Below, piece after piece: positions 9,013 to 18,490 of a DNA stretch of 64,000 nucleotides. Location of the stretch: NCBI GenBank assembly GCA_017435905.1, contig JAFSEB010000071.1:1-64000 (forward strand), in the 5' to 3' direction. The stretch is from Clostridia bacterium. GTDB lineage: Bacteria > Bacillota > Clostridia > Christensenellales > CAG-138. Each line of letters opens with the position of its first letter. Position 1 is the first letter of the stretch. The notes below the pieces were generated by a model. The model was not told the DNA's origin. It made no database searches and was given only the letters and a program-made list of their open reading frames with translations. Made by a program: the position numbers and the translations under genes.

Positions 9013-9990
9013 ATGAGCGAACAGAAAGTACTTTTTGATGTACAGCATCTGCAGACCTACTTCCCCATCCTCGGCGGCGTTGTCCGCAAGACCGTTGGCT
9101 ATGTGCATGCGGTGGAAGATGTATCCTTCCAGATCCGGGAAAAGGAGACCTTCAGCCTTGTTGGTGAGTCCGGCTGCGGTAAATCCACCACCGGCCGCAC
9201 CATCCTGCGCCTGATCGAGCCAACGAAAGGCAAGATCATCTTTGACGGTCAGGACCTCTGCCAGCTGGACAAGGAAAGCATGCGCAAGATGCGCCGCAAC
9301 ATGCAGCTGGTGTTCCAGGATCCCTACTCTTCCCTGAACCCCCGCATGACCGTGCGCAAGCTCCTTGAGGAGCCCCTTGATACCCACTTCAAGCTCACCC
9401 CTGCGGAAAAGGAAGAGCAGATCAAGTGGATCACCGAGGCTGTCGGCATCAACCCGGAGCACCTTGAGCGTTATCCGCACCAGTTCTCCGGCGGTCAGCG
9501 CCAGCGCATCAGCATCGCCCGTGCGCTGATCACCAAGCCCAAGTTCGTCGTAGCCGACGAGCCGGTCTCCGCGCTTGACGTTTCCATTCAGGCACAGATC
9601 CTGAACCTGCTGATGGATCTGCAGAAGAATATGGAGCTTTCCTACCTCTTCATCTCCCACGACCTGAACGTTGTGCGCCACATCAGCAACCGTGTCGGCG
9701 TCATGTACCTTGGCCGCATCGTGGAAATGGGCAACACCGAGGATGTTTATCAGAATCCGATGCATCCCTACACGCAGGCGCTTCTTTCTGCGATCCCCAA
9801 GCGTGATCCGCTGGAAGAAAAGAAGCGCATCCGCCTTGAAGGCGACGTGCCCAGCCCCGCCAATCCGCCCAAGGGCTGTGCCTTCCATGACCGCTGCGTC
9901 CACTGCATGGGCATCTGCTCCGAGCAGGTACCCGAAGCCCGTGAGTTGGAACCCGGCCACTTCGTGGCTTGCCATCTGTTCGACAAATAA
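9013..9990 (+). CDS. ABC peptide transporter ATPase, DppF/OppF type
   Basis: The second ATPase subunit, 325 residues. Walker A is [13 protein letters not shown], the signature is [15 protein letters not shown], Walker B is [12 protein letters not shown] and the switch histidine lies in [11 protein letters not shown]. The tail has the family cysteines ([15 protein letters not shown]). GAGGAGG precedes the ATG. It ends the importer operon, and an intrinsic terminator follows at 10025-10066. Confidence 0.93.
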   Translation: MSEQKVLFDVQHLQTYFPILGGVVRKTVGYVHAVEDVSFQIREKETFSLVGESGCGKSTTGRTILRLIEPTKGKIIFDGQDLCQLDKESMRKMRRNMQLVFQDPYSSLNPRMTVRKLLEEPLDTHFKLTPAEKEEQIKWITEAVGINPEHLERYPHQFSGGQRQRISIARALITKPKFVVADEPVSALDVSIQAQILNLLMDLQKNMELSYLFISHDLNVVRHISNRVGVMYLGRIVEMGNTEDVYQNPMHPYTQALLSAIPKRDPLEEKKRIRLEGDVPSPANPPKGCAFHDRCVHCMGICSEQVPEARELEPGHFVACHLFDK

Positions 9991-10024
9991 GAACAGGCTT
10001 TCGGCAGTAAACCGGCAAACACAC

Positions 10025-10066
10025 AAAAACGCAGACTTTCCCTTCCCGGGAGCGTCTGCGTTTTTT
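10025..10066 (+). terminator. Intrinsic terminator of peptide importer operon
   Basis: AAAAACGCAGAC pairs with GTCTGCGTTTTTT, followed by a six-T run on the plus strand. It lies 34 bases after the last ATPase gene. Confidence 0.9.
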
Positions 10067-10087
10067 ATGTGGGCGATATATCCGAAT

Positions 10088-10117
10088 AAAAAAAGACCCT
10101 CTGCATGGAGGATCTTT
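10088..10117 (-). terminator. Intrinsic terminator of ferredoxin gene
   Basis: On the minus strand AAGATCCTC and GAGGGTCTT form a hairpin followed by a run of seven or eight T. It lies just after the ferredoxin stop. Confidence 0.8.
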
Positions 10118-10132
10118 CGCCACATATTCTGC

Positions 10133-10363
10133 TTATTTCATGAAGAGCTTCTGCAAAAAGGAGCGCTTTTTGACCGGCTTGGGGTCGGACTCCCCTTCCT
10201 TGACGATAGCATCCATCGGGCAGGAATCCGCACAGGCGCCGCATGCAACGCACAGCGACTGATCGATCACAAAAACTTCGCTCTCTTTAATGGCATCCAT
10301 CGGGCAAGCATCAACGCAGCTGCTGCAGGCAATGCATAAATCATCTTTGATCACATAGTTCAT
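10133..10363 (-). CDS. 2[4Fe-4S] ferredoxin
   Basis: A 76-residue bacterial-type ferredoxin, a low-potential cytoplasmic electron carrier. It has two classic CxxCxxCxxxCP motifs: CIACSSCVDACP near residue 9 and CVACGACADSCP near residue 38. Clostridial ferredoxins are about 55 residues. This one has a basic C-terminal extension (KPVKKRSFLQKLFMK), which could be a docking tail. The ATG at 10363 is chosen because GGAGG stands just upstream. It is monocistronic, with its own promoter and terminator. Confidence 0.9.
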   Translation of the reverse strand: MNYVIKDDLCIACSSCVDACPMDAIKESEVFVIDQSLCVACGACADSCPMDAIVKEGESDPKPVKKRSFLQKLFMK

Positions 10364-10406
10364 GACCGTTCCTCCTTCAGAGAAATAACAAATGGTATCC
10401 GGTGAC

Positions 10407-10436
10407 AGCATACAGTAAAGGTGTTGCGGGTGTCAA
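10407..10436 (-). promoter_or_regulatory. Candidate ferredoxin promoter
   Basis: Minus-strand TTGACA (10436-10431), 18 bases, then TATGCT (10412-10407), about 45 bases upstream of the ferredoxin start. Confidence 0.55.
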
Positions 10437-10454
10437 GTAAGATGTATTAAGAAA

Positions 10455-10557
10455 CGGCACAGCGTTGCCGCAAAGACCGTGCTTGCATTCCATGCTGCAC
10501 ACGTCTCGCCTGTGCCGCAAAATCCGGCCGCTAAAAACGCTCCACCGGAGCGTTTTT
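10455..10557 (+). other. Gene-free stretch with possible small structured RNA
   Basis: Between the ferredoxin and the AT-rich cassette there is no supported gene. The plus strand has distant arms CGGCACAG (10455-10462) and CTGTGCCG (10510-10517), then a terminator-type hairpin AAAAACGCTCC/GGAGCGTTTTT at 10533-10557. A weak TTGCGG/TATTAA pair with only 15 bases between lies upstream. A small RNA is possible but unproven. Confidence 0.3.
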
Positions 10558-10597
10558 GCCCTCCGGGCACACGGCTTTGACTCCCTTCTTCTGTATA

Positions 10598-10638
10598 ACC
10601 AAAGGAAAACACCACCCTTTCGGGTGGTGTTTTCCTTT
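10598..10638 (-). terminator. Bidirectional intrinsic terminator
   Basis: A near-perfect hairpin with arms AAAGGAAAACACCACCC and GGGTGGTGTTTTCCTTT. It lies about 80 bases past the stop of the zinc-ribbon nuclease gene and marks the left border of the AT-rich cassette. Confidence 0.85.
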
Positions 10639-10720
10639 GTCTATGGGCTATAAAAAAGATATTTTTGGCGTTTTGCTTATGAATTCGAACTCTCGCAAAT
10701 CTAGTGCAACCATATTGTGA

Positions 10721-12379
10721 TTATTTGGATTTTTTGAGTTTTTCTCTAGCGCATACAGGGCAACCGTTTCCGTTGCTTCTGTTGTTTATTGTCGTTTCCC
10801 ACTCATGTCCTTGGCCGCACTTCCACCATACTTTCTTATTGCTATTAGGCAATACATCCATAGGCGTTAATCCGTTGTTCTTTTCGTAGTTCCATTCATC
10901 TGCTAAGGTTGGATTAACTGTATATAAATCATTTTCACCTTTAATGGCGTACCTCCCTACACAATACGGGCATCTACACCCACTATGTCTGCTTGCTATC
11001 GTCGCTTGCCATTCGTGCCCTTTACTGCACTTCCACCATACCTTTTTATTACTGTTAGGTGCCACATCCATAGGTGTTAATCCGTTGTTCTTTTCATAAT
11101 TCCATTCACTTGCTAAAGATGGATTAATCGTTTGCAAATCATTATCGCCTATCATAGTTTTTACACCCGAGCAAAATGGACATCTGTGCCCTTTGTTTCT
11201 AGTATAAATTGTCGCTTGCCATTCATGGCCTTTCCCGCACTTCCACCATACCTTTTTATTACTATTGGCTGAAAAATGTTCTGGTTTCAAATTTCCATTC
11301 TTTTCATAATTCCACTCGTTTGCTATTTCTGGATTAGAAACCAAAATAGATTGTTCTTTTTCTGTATATTCACGCAAATTCTCTATAGCAATCGAGTCTC
11401 TTTCTAGATCAATATCCACCTTAGTTTCAACGATTTCAGTCAAAATTGCTTCTAGTATTTGGGGTAAATCTTTCTGACCTTTTTGAACGACAAAATCTAT
11501 GGAACTGTCATTAAGCGGCTGCAAACCCTCCCTTATCCTGTATAATTTGATTCCATCCATTTTACATTTTATATTTTTTTCTATATCCTTTTGCGCCTTA
11601 TTTTTATGCCAAAGATATCCATCGTATTCGATGGCTATTTTTTGTGATGGAATGTAAATATCTAACTCGTAACCATATTCCTTATATGAATGCACTACCT
11701 CTAAACCGTATTTTTTTAGATAATATACAAGGATATACTCAGGGAAAGACGTTTTCCGTTCAGAAGTGCAAACAGGGCACCCAATCCCTTTATTTCTGTT
11801 TGCTATCGTCGCTTGCCACTCGTGCCCTTTACTACACTTCCACCATACTTTTTTATGGCTATTAGGCGTTACTTCCGTAGGTGTTAATCCGTCGTTTTTT
11901 TCGTAGTTCCACTCGTTTGCTAAAGCTGGATTAACTGTTGATAAATCATTTTCATCTTTAATAGTGTATAGATTTGCGCAGTAGGGACAACCATTTCCAT
12001 TATTTCTACTTGCTATTGATGCTTGCCATTCATGTCCTTTTCTGCACCTCCACCATGCTTTTTTATTGCTGTTAGGCAATACATCCATGGGAGTTAACCC
12101 ACCGTTCTTTGCATAATTCCATTCATCTGCTAAAGCTGGATTAACTGTTGATAAATCATTTTCGCCTTTAATAGCGTACCTCCCCGCGCAGTACGGGCAC
12201 CCACATCCGCCATATCTGCTTGCTACCTTCGCTTGCCATTCGTGTCCTTTGCTGCATATCCACCAAACTTTTTTATTACTTCCAAGAGTTAGTTGCGCTG
12301 GGGTAACATCTGTATTTCTTTCCCAACTCCATTCATCCATAAGTTGAGCATTTTCCGATATATACTGTTTTTCTGACAT
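10721..12379 (-). CDS. Zinc-ribbon repeat protein with PD-(D/E)XK-like nuclease core
   Basis: About 552 residues of modular architecture. Six treble-clef/zinc-ribbon modules (DUF4379-like), each with WWxCxxGHEW followed 15-20 residues later by CPxC, stand three before and three after a central region. That centre (about residues 215-330) contains YELDIYIPSQKIAIEYDGYLWH, which reads as a PD-(D/E)XK core related to Vsr/DUF559 endonucleases. Every module keeps its four metal ligands. ATG at 12379 was chosen over TTG at 12391 because GAGGAG lies 12 bases before it. The gene lies 18 bases behind the 226-residue partner. Base composition is visibly AT-rich against the surrounding genes, implying transfer. 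A defence or mobile-element nuclease role is inference. Confidence 0.75.
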   Translation of the reverse strand: MSEKQYISENAQLMDEWSWERNTDVTPAQLTLGSNKKVWWICSKGHEWQAKVASRYGGCGCPYCAGRYAIKGENDLSTVNPALADEWNYAKNGGLTPMDVLPNSNKKAWWRCRKGHEWQASIASRNNGNGCPYCANLYTIKDENDLSTVNPALANEWNYEKNDGLTPTEVTPNSHKKVWWKCSKGHEWQATIANRNKGIGCPVCTSERKTSFPEYILVYYLKKYGLEVVHSYKEYGYELDIYIPSQKIAIEYDGYLWHKNKAQKDIEKNIKCKMDGIKLYRIREGLQPLNDSSIDFVVQKGQKDLPQILEAILTEIVETKVDIDLERDSIAIENLREYTEKEQSILVSNPEIANEWNYEKNGNLKPEHFSANSNKKVWWKCGKGHEWQATIYTRNKGHRCPFCSGVKTMIGDNDLQTINPSLASEWNYEKNNGLTPMDVAPNSNKKVWWKCSKGHEWQATIASRHSGCRCPYCVGRYAIKGENDLYTVNPTLADEWNYEKNNGLTPMDVLPNSNKKVWWKCGQGHEWETTINNRSNGNGCPVCAREKLKKSK

Positions 12380-12397
12380 AGTTTTACTCAACTCCTC

Positions 12398-13078
12398 TTA
12401 ATCTATTTCAATATGCTTTATATTGTAATCAACATAGTGCTGCATCTCGGGAAACTGAAGATATTCCCTTTTATCCGTTTCTAAATTTCGGAGAACCATT
12501 TTTCTGTCAAATGAAATATAAATTACGTATAAATGTTTTTTAGATGTATCAGTAGTCGCAGACAGTTCTCTATAAATCTTTTTAAGAAGGTCAGATGCTC
12601 CTACAAGTGGAAAACCTTCAAAATCAAAAACAATCGGATACGGAATGAAGAATATTACATTTTCATCCGATTTAGTCTTGCTGATATTGTTCTTCATTTT
12701 TTTGAATAGATTTAGTTCTATAATCGGCTTTTTTTGATCTCCCACAAAGCAATACTGAAACTCTAACGCTTCATTGTGCAATTCAGTTGTTAATGCACCA
12801 GCATCGCCTTTTCGACCACCAATCATTTGTCCTTGTCTTTTATCAATAGGGATTTTAGCGTCAAATTTCTCTCCAGTAACAGCATCAACGAAATCACACT
12901 CGCCGTTAGCTTGCTTCTCCTGATGGATGTATTGACCGGGAAAAATTGTTTTAGATGCATTCATTAAATCTAAAATAATTCTTTCATAGTTACCTGATTT
13001 GATTAGATCTTTAATATCGTTATGAATTGTAGAGTAAATGCTGTAATAGTTCTTTAATAAATCCATTTCATTTATCAC
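12398..13078 (-). CDS. Nuclease-like hypothetical protein, partner of zinc-ribbon nuclease
   Basis: A 226-residue protein that I cannot place in a named family. NGECDFVDAVTGEKFDAKIP (about residues 64-83) resembles a PD-(D/E)XK active site, with acidic residues followed by a DAK strand. No membrane segment or signal peptide is visible. It is the first gene of the AT-rich pair, behind a strong promoter (13102-13130), and the next gene starts 18 bases after its stop. The start is GTG at 13078, or ATG at 13066; neither has a convincing ribosome binding site. A DNA-cleaving or restriction role is inference. Confidence 0.6.
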   Translation of the reverse strand: MINEMDLLKNYYSIYSTIHNDIKDLIKSGNYERIILDLMNASKTIFPGQYIHQEKQANGECDFVDAVTGEKFDAKIPIDKRQGQMIGGRKGDAGALTTELHNEALEFQYCFVGDQKKPIIELNLFKKMKNNISKTKSDENVIFFIPYPIVFDFEGFPLVGASDLLKKIYRELSATTDTSKKHLYVIYISFDRKMVLRNLETDKREYLQFPEMQHYVDYNIKHIEID

Positions 13079-13101
13079 TTCAGCAAAAATAATATTTATC
13101 T

Positions 13102-13130
13102 ATTATATCATATTTCTGCATTTCTTTCAA
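13102..13130 (-). promoter_or_regulatory. Promoter of nuclease cassette
   Basis: Minus-strand TTGAAA (13130-13125), exactly 17 bases, then perfect TATAAT (13107-13102), about 25 bases upstream of the 226-residue gene. Confidence 0.7.
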
Positions 13131-13248
13131 TTCCTACTCAAAATGCTATAAAAAAATAGACTTTTACGAGAGTTCAAGTCTGTTCTGTGAAAAACACCTT
13201 TTTTGTACATTCAAATCGATAACCGAAATTTTGCCCATAAAAACAGAA

Positions 13249-13275
13249 AAAGCCCTGATAAAATCAGAGTTTTTC
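13249..13275 (-). terminator. Likely ssrA terminator
   Basis: Downstream of the tmRNA 3' end, the minus strand has a short stem (CTCTGAT/ATCAGGG) followed by CTTTTTC. The T-run is modest. Confidence 0.55.
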
Positions 13276-13305
13276 TGTGGCTATATCTTTTTTGTAGCCC
13301 TTTGA

Positions 13306-13657
13306 TGGTGGAGACGAGGGGAGTCGAACCCCTGTCCGAAAACCCGTCCACAAGACTTTCTACGAGCGTAGCCGCTGTTTTGTCATTCCCTCCATCCTGC
13401 CCCCAACGGCAGGGTCAGGACTTTGGTAGCTTCATAAGATCCCACCTGCGGCAAAGCTTACGCAGGCTGGTTCCCCACATTATTGACGCCCGTTGACCCG
13501 GTCGTGGGCAACCGGGGACGGACGGTCACTGCTTAAGCAGCGACGGGTACGAAATTAGATTCGTCAGTTAATTTTTAATTCCCGTTTTTAACGAAGCACG
13601 GGGCTTCGGCTCGCTTATCCGGCTTCAGCGATCCCCGTCGAAACCATTTACGCCCCC
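13306..13657 (-). ncRNA. ssrA: Transfer-messenger RNA
   Basis: One-piece tmRNA that rescues stalled ribosomes together with SmpB. The 5' end GGGGGC pairs with GUCUCC before the 3' CCA, forming the acceptor stem. The T-arm GGGGTTCGACTCCCC and the 5' GGTTTCGACGGGG element are present. The tag frame at 13565-13533 encodes DESNFVPVAA then TAA, giving an (A)DESNFVPVAA degradation tag with the usual Ala-Ala end. The resume codon GAC is my reading. Only about 40 bases, containing a GC-rich hairpin and no clear promoter, separate it from smpB, so it may be processed from the smpB transcript. Confidence 0.95.
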
Positions 13658-13697
13658 ATAAAGCGCCGCCGTACCCTTGCGGCGCATACAGGCTTTT

Positions 13698-14168
13698 TTA
13701 GTAATCCGCATTCTTCATGCGGCGGTCGATATCACGCTTGGCATCACGCTCTGCGATGCTGTGGCGCTTATCGTAAAGCTTTTTGCCCTTTGCCACCGCC
13801 AGCTCCATCTTCACAAGACCATCGCGAAGGTAGAGTCGAAGGGGGATCAGGCTGTAGCCATCCGCCTGGGCAAGAGCGTGGAGCTTGCGGATCTCCTGCT
13901 TGTGCAGCAGCAGCTTCCTTTGGCGGAAAGGATCCGCATTAAAGATGTTGCCCTGCTCATAGGGACTCACATGCATGCCCACGATGAATGCCTCGCCGTT
14001 CTTGATCTGGGCATAGGAATCCTTGAGATTCACCTTGCCTGCACGGATGCTTTTTACCTCCGTACCCACCAGTGCAAGACCGCATTCGTAAGTATCTTCG
14101 ATGAAATACTCATGCCGTGCTTTGCGGTTTTCCGCGATCTGCCTGACGCCTTTTTTGATCGGCAACAC
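13698..14168 (-). CDS. smpB: SsrA-binding protein SmpB
   Basis: SmpB binds the tRNA-like domain of tmRNA and delivers it to stalled ribosomes. The protein is about 156 residues and shows the family segments [26 protein letters not shown] and [15 protein letters not shown], plus a basic C-terminal tail ([16 protein letters not shown]) that enters the mRNA channel. GTG at 14168 is chosen because AAGGAGG ends 5 bases before it. A GTG at 14174 overlaps that site, and TTG at 14165 is also possible. It stands directly before ssrA. Confidence 0.94.
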   Translation of the reverse strand: MLPIKKGVRQIAENRKARHEYFIEDTYECGLALVGTEVKSIRAGKVNLKDSYAQIKNGEAFIVGMHVSPYEQGNIFNADPFRQRKLLLHKQEIRKLHALAQADGYSLIPLRLYLRDGLVKMELAVAKGKKLYDKRHSIAERDAKRDIDRRMKNADY

Positions 14169-14213
14169 ATTCACCTCCTTTTCGGGTTATCCAAAGCGGT
14201 ATTGTTTATTATA

Positions 14214-16502
14214 CTATTTTCCTTTGCGCTTTGCAACTTTGCCCGCACGGTTTGTGCGCCGTTCTTTCCGCCCTGCCGGTTTTTCCTTTTTCCGTTTCGG
14301 ATAAGGAGCACTTTTCTTCCCGACAGAAGACGGTTTTGCACTCTTTCTTTCGCTCTTCCCCGTCTTCCCCGGCTTTTCCTGTTTTTCCGGGATCAGTTCA
14401 AGCTCCACCCTGGCATTTGCCATATCGACGCCCGTCACACGCACCTTGACAGAGTCGCCAAGGCGATAGGTACGGCCGCCGTTTTTTCCGCTGAGGCGAT
14501 AGTTTTTCTGATCGATGACGAACCCATCCCCGGGAATGGAGGCGATGCGCACCATGCCCTCCACGGTGTTCGGAAACTCCACAAACAACCCGAACTGTGT
14601 CACGCCGCTGATGATGCCTTCCTCCACCGCACCGATGCGGCTGAGCATATATTCTGCCTTTTTGAGATCATCCGCCGCACGTTCCGCCTCCATGGCAGCA
14701 AGCTCACGGTCGGAGCAGTGCTGCATCATATCGGGAAGATCCGCATCGTATCGGTCGGCACGCTTTTTCGTCATTTTGCCGTGCATGATCTCCTTGAGCA
14801 TGCGGTGCGCCACAAGATCGGGATAACGGCGAATAGGCGAAGTAAAATGGCAGTAGTGCTCCGCCGCAAGGCCAAAGTGACCGACGCAATCCGCCGCATA
14901 GCGTGCTTTCTTCATGGAACGCAGCACGACACGGCTCACCACGCTCTCCTCTGGCGTACCCTTTGCCTTTTCCAGCATCCGCTGAAATACGATGGGACGC
15001 ACACGGCCCGTATTCTTAAGCCCGTAGCCCAGCGTATGCAAAAAGGCATTGAGATCCTCAAGCTTCGTTTCATCCGGCTTCTCGTGGATGCGGTAAGCAA
15101 AGGACAAACCGAGATCATCCGCATGTTTCGCCACAGTCTCGTTGGCGGCGAGCATGAACTCCTCGATCATGCGCTCTGCGCTTCCACGCTCCGCTGCCAT
15201 TACATCCACCGCTTTTCCTTTTTCATCAAGGGTGATCTTCGCTTCCGGAAGTTCAAAATCGATAGCACCCCGTTTCACCCGTTTTGCATGCAGGATCTCC
15301 ATGAGTTCACGCATCTCACAGAGCATGGGCACAACATCCTCATAGCGCTTGCACAGCGCCGTATCCCCGTCAAAAATAGCGTTAACGTCATCATAGGTCA
15401 TCCTGTGTGCGGTTTTAATGACGCTCTCCGCAAAGCGGTGAGAAAGGATGCTGCCGCTTTCATCGATCTCCATAAAACAGGAGAGCGTCAGCTTCTCGGT
15501 GCCTTCCGTTAAGGAGCAAACGCCGTTTGAAATATCCGGCGGGAACATGGGCAGCACCCTGTCCGGGAAATATACGCTCGTACCACGCTTATATGCCTCT
15601 GTATCAAGCGCCGTGCCTGTTTTGACGTAATGGCTCACATCTGCGATATGAACGCCGAGAAGCCGGTTTTCGCCGTTTTTTGTAAGGGATACCGCATCGT
15701 CAAGATCCTTTGCATCCGCACCGTCGACGGTGATGATCTGCATACTGCGAAGGTCTTCCCTTGAAGCAGCAGCTTCCGGTGAAAGGGGCTTATTGAGCTG
15801 CTTTGCATACCGCAGGGCTGCCTTTGAAAAATCCACGGGCAGGTCGAGCCGTTTGATAATGGAAAGGATATCCGTGCCCGCTTCGTTCCTGCCGCCGATG
15901 ATCTCTTCGATCTCGCCCATCATCGGGCGGCGCCCGTCACCGTGCTGCGTGATCCTGACGACGACCTTATCGCCATGGCGCAGCTTCTTTTCGGTGGGAC
16001 GGAACAGCAGCACATCCTCCGCAATGCGGGCATCATCCGGAATGACGTATCCGAATTCATCCTCCCCACGTTCATATGTGCCCACAAGGCGTGTCAGTGC
16101 ACGCTCTGCGATCAGCACTACCTCTGCCTCCGGTGCACCGTTGCGGCCGATACGGGGCGTTTCCCGCACCCATACCTTGTCGCCGTGCATAGCGCCTCGC
16201 AGATCGGCTGCTGGGATGTAAAGATCGCTTCCGCCTTCCTGCGGAATGAAAAAGCCAAAGCCCCTTGCATTGCCCTGTATCCGCCCGTAGCGAAGACCGC
16301 TTTGCTCGGGAAGGGCAAGCTTTCTCTTACGGGTCAAAAGAAGCTTTCCGCCCGCCAGCATTTTGCCGACAGAGGTCATTGCCTCCTCCTGTTCCGTTTC
16401 ATCGAACATGGTAAAAAGCGTTTCCTGCTCAATGGGGCACCCGGCATCCCGAAGCGCTTCCCTGATGCGCATTTCCATTGTGACCGTTTCCGTGTTGTTC
16501 AC
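14214..16502 (-). CDS. rnr: Ribonuclease R
   Basis: A processive 3'-5' exoribonuclease of the RNB family that degrades structured RNA and acts with tmRNA on stalled messages. The 762-residue protein has an N-terminal winged helix, cold-shock domains, the RNB catalytic segment with DAKDLDDAVSL near residue 255, an S1 domain near residue 640, and a Lys/Arg-rich tail. The longest start is GTG at 16502, which overlaps its own weak ribosome binding site; ATG at 16478 would be more comfortable. It ends in TAG. It lies between secG and smpB, an arrangement common in Firmicutes. Confidence 0.94.
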   Translation of the reverse strand: MNNTETVTMEMRIREALRDAGCPIEQETLFTMFDETEQEEAMTSVGKMLAGGKLLLTRKRKLALPEQSGLRYGRIQGNARGFGFFIPQEGGSDLYIPAADLRGAMHGDKVWVRETPRIGRNGAPEAEVVLIAERALTRLVGTYERGEDEFGYVIPDDARIAEDVLLFRPTEKKLRHGDKVVVRITQHGDGRRPMMGEIEEIIGGRNEAGTDILSIIKRLDLPVDFSKAALRYAKQLNKPLSPEAAASREDLRSMQIITVDGADAKDLDDAVSLTKNGENRLLGVHIADVSHYVKTGTALDTEAYKRGTSVYFPDRVLPMFPPDISNGVCSLTEGTEKLTLSCFMEIDESGSILSHRFAESVIKTAHRMTYDDVNAIFDGDTALCKRYEDVVPMLCEMRELMEILHAKRVKRGAIDFELPEAKITLDEKGKAVDVMAAERGSAERMIEEFMLAANETVAKHADDLGLSFAYRIHEKPDETKLEDLNAFLHTLGYGLKNTGRVRPIVFQRMLEKAKGTPEESVVSRVVLRSMKKARYAADCVGHFGLAAEHYCHFTSPIRRYPDLVAHRMLKEIMHGKMTKKRADRYDADLPDMMQHCSDRELAAMEAERAADDLKKAEYMLSRIGAVEEGIISGVTQFGLFVEFPNTVEGMVRIASIPGDGFVIDQKNYRLSGKNGGRTYRLGDSVKVRVTGVDMANARVELELIPEKQEKPGKTGKSERKSAKPSSVGKKSAPYPKRKKEKPAGRKERRTNRAGKVAKRKGK

Positions 16503-16546
16503 CTTCTTTCACAGTGACATGTTTCCCTTTTTACCGGGTTTCAAAC

Positions 16547-16578
16547 AAAAAAATGTGCCTGCATTGCTGCAGGCACAT
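16547..16578 (-). terminator. Intrinsic terminator after secG
   Basis: On the minus strand ATGTGCCTGCA and TGCAGGCACAT form a perfect hairpin followed by seven T. Read-through would be needed for rnr unless rnr has its own promoter. Confidence 0.85.
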
Positions 16579-16594
16579 CGGTGTTGTGTTTCGC

Positions 16595-16828
16595 TTATGC
16601 GATGATCATCATGGCGATCGCAAGGACGCCGATGACGGCGGCAAGGATCACGGTGATCTTCTGAAGCTTTGCTTCCTTGCTGGCTGCACGGCCGCGAGCG
16701 GTGAAGGACGCGGTATCGCCACCGAAAGCGCCGCCAAGACCGGCACTCTTGGTCTGCTGCAGAAGAACCACAGCGATGAGAGCGATGGAAGCAAGAATGA
16801 GGACTATGTTAATGATGATGCTTAACAT
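16595..16828 (-). CDS. secG: Preprotein translocase subunit SecG
   Basis: The small SecYEG subunit that assists SecA-driven export. At 77 residues it has two transmembrane helices (about 4-22 and 54-76) separated by the conserved loop LLQQTKSAGLGGAFGG. AGGAGG precedes the ATG. It has its own promoter and a terminator behind it, and heads the secG-rnr-smpB-ssrA order. Confidence 0.95.
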   Translation of the reverse strand: MLSIIINIVLILASIALIAVVLLQQTKSAGLGGAFGGDTASFTARGRAASKEAKLQKITVILAAVIGVLAIAMMIIA

Positions 16829-16860
16829 TTACTACAACCTCCTAATTGACTGCAACACGC

Positions 16861-16889
16861 ATTATATCATGCGAAGACCGAAAGCGCAA
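16861..16889 (-). promoter_or_regulatory. Promoter of secG
   Basis: Minus-strand TTGCGC (16889-16884), 17 bases, then perfect TATAAT (16866-16861), about 33 bases before the secG ATG. Confidence 0.65.
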
Positions 16890-16941
16890 GCATTTTCGGC
16901 GTTTCTTCCGAAGAAAGGTGCGCTGTTTCGGCATTTTTCCT

Positions 16942-18474
<1,533 letters not shown>

Positions 18475-18490
18475 AATACCCTCTGATTTC

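Noticed and set aside
7108-10125. 1005-codon minus-strand frame opposite the ABC importer
   Set aside because: The plus strand carries Walker and signature motifs in every gene; the minus frame has none.
10721-12379. Regularly spaced DNA repeats that could suggest a CRISPR array
   Set aside because: The repeats are about 180 bases long, diverged and in frame. They encode zinc-ribbon modules, not short direct repeats with unique spacers.
10688-13176. GAACTCTCG (10688) and CGAGAGTTC (13168) as attachment sites of the cassette
   Set aside because: Only 9 bases, inverted rather than direct, and not part of the tmRNA end; likely chance.
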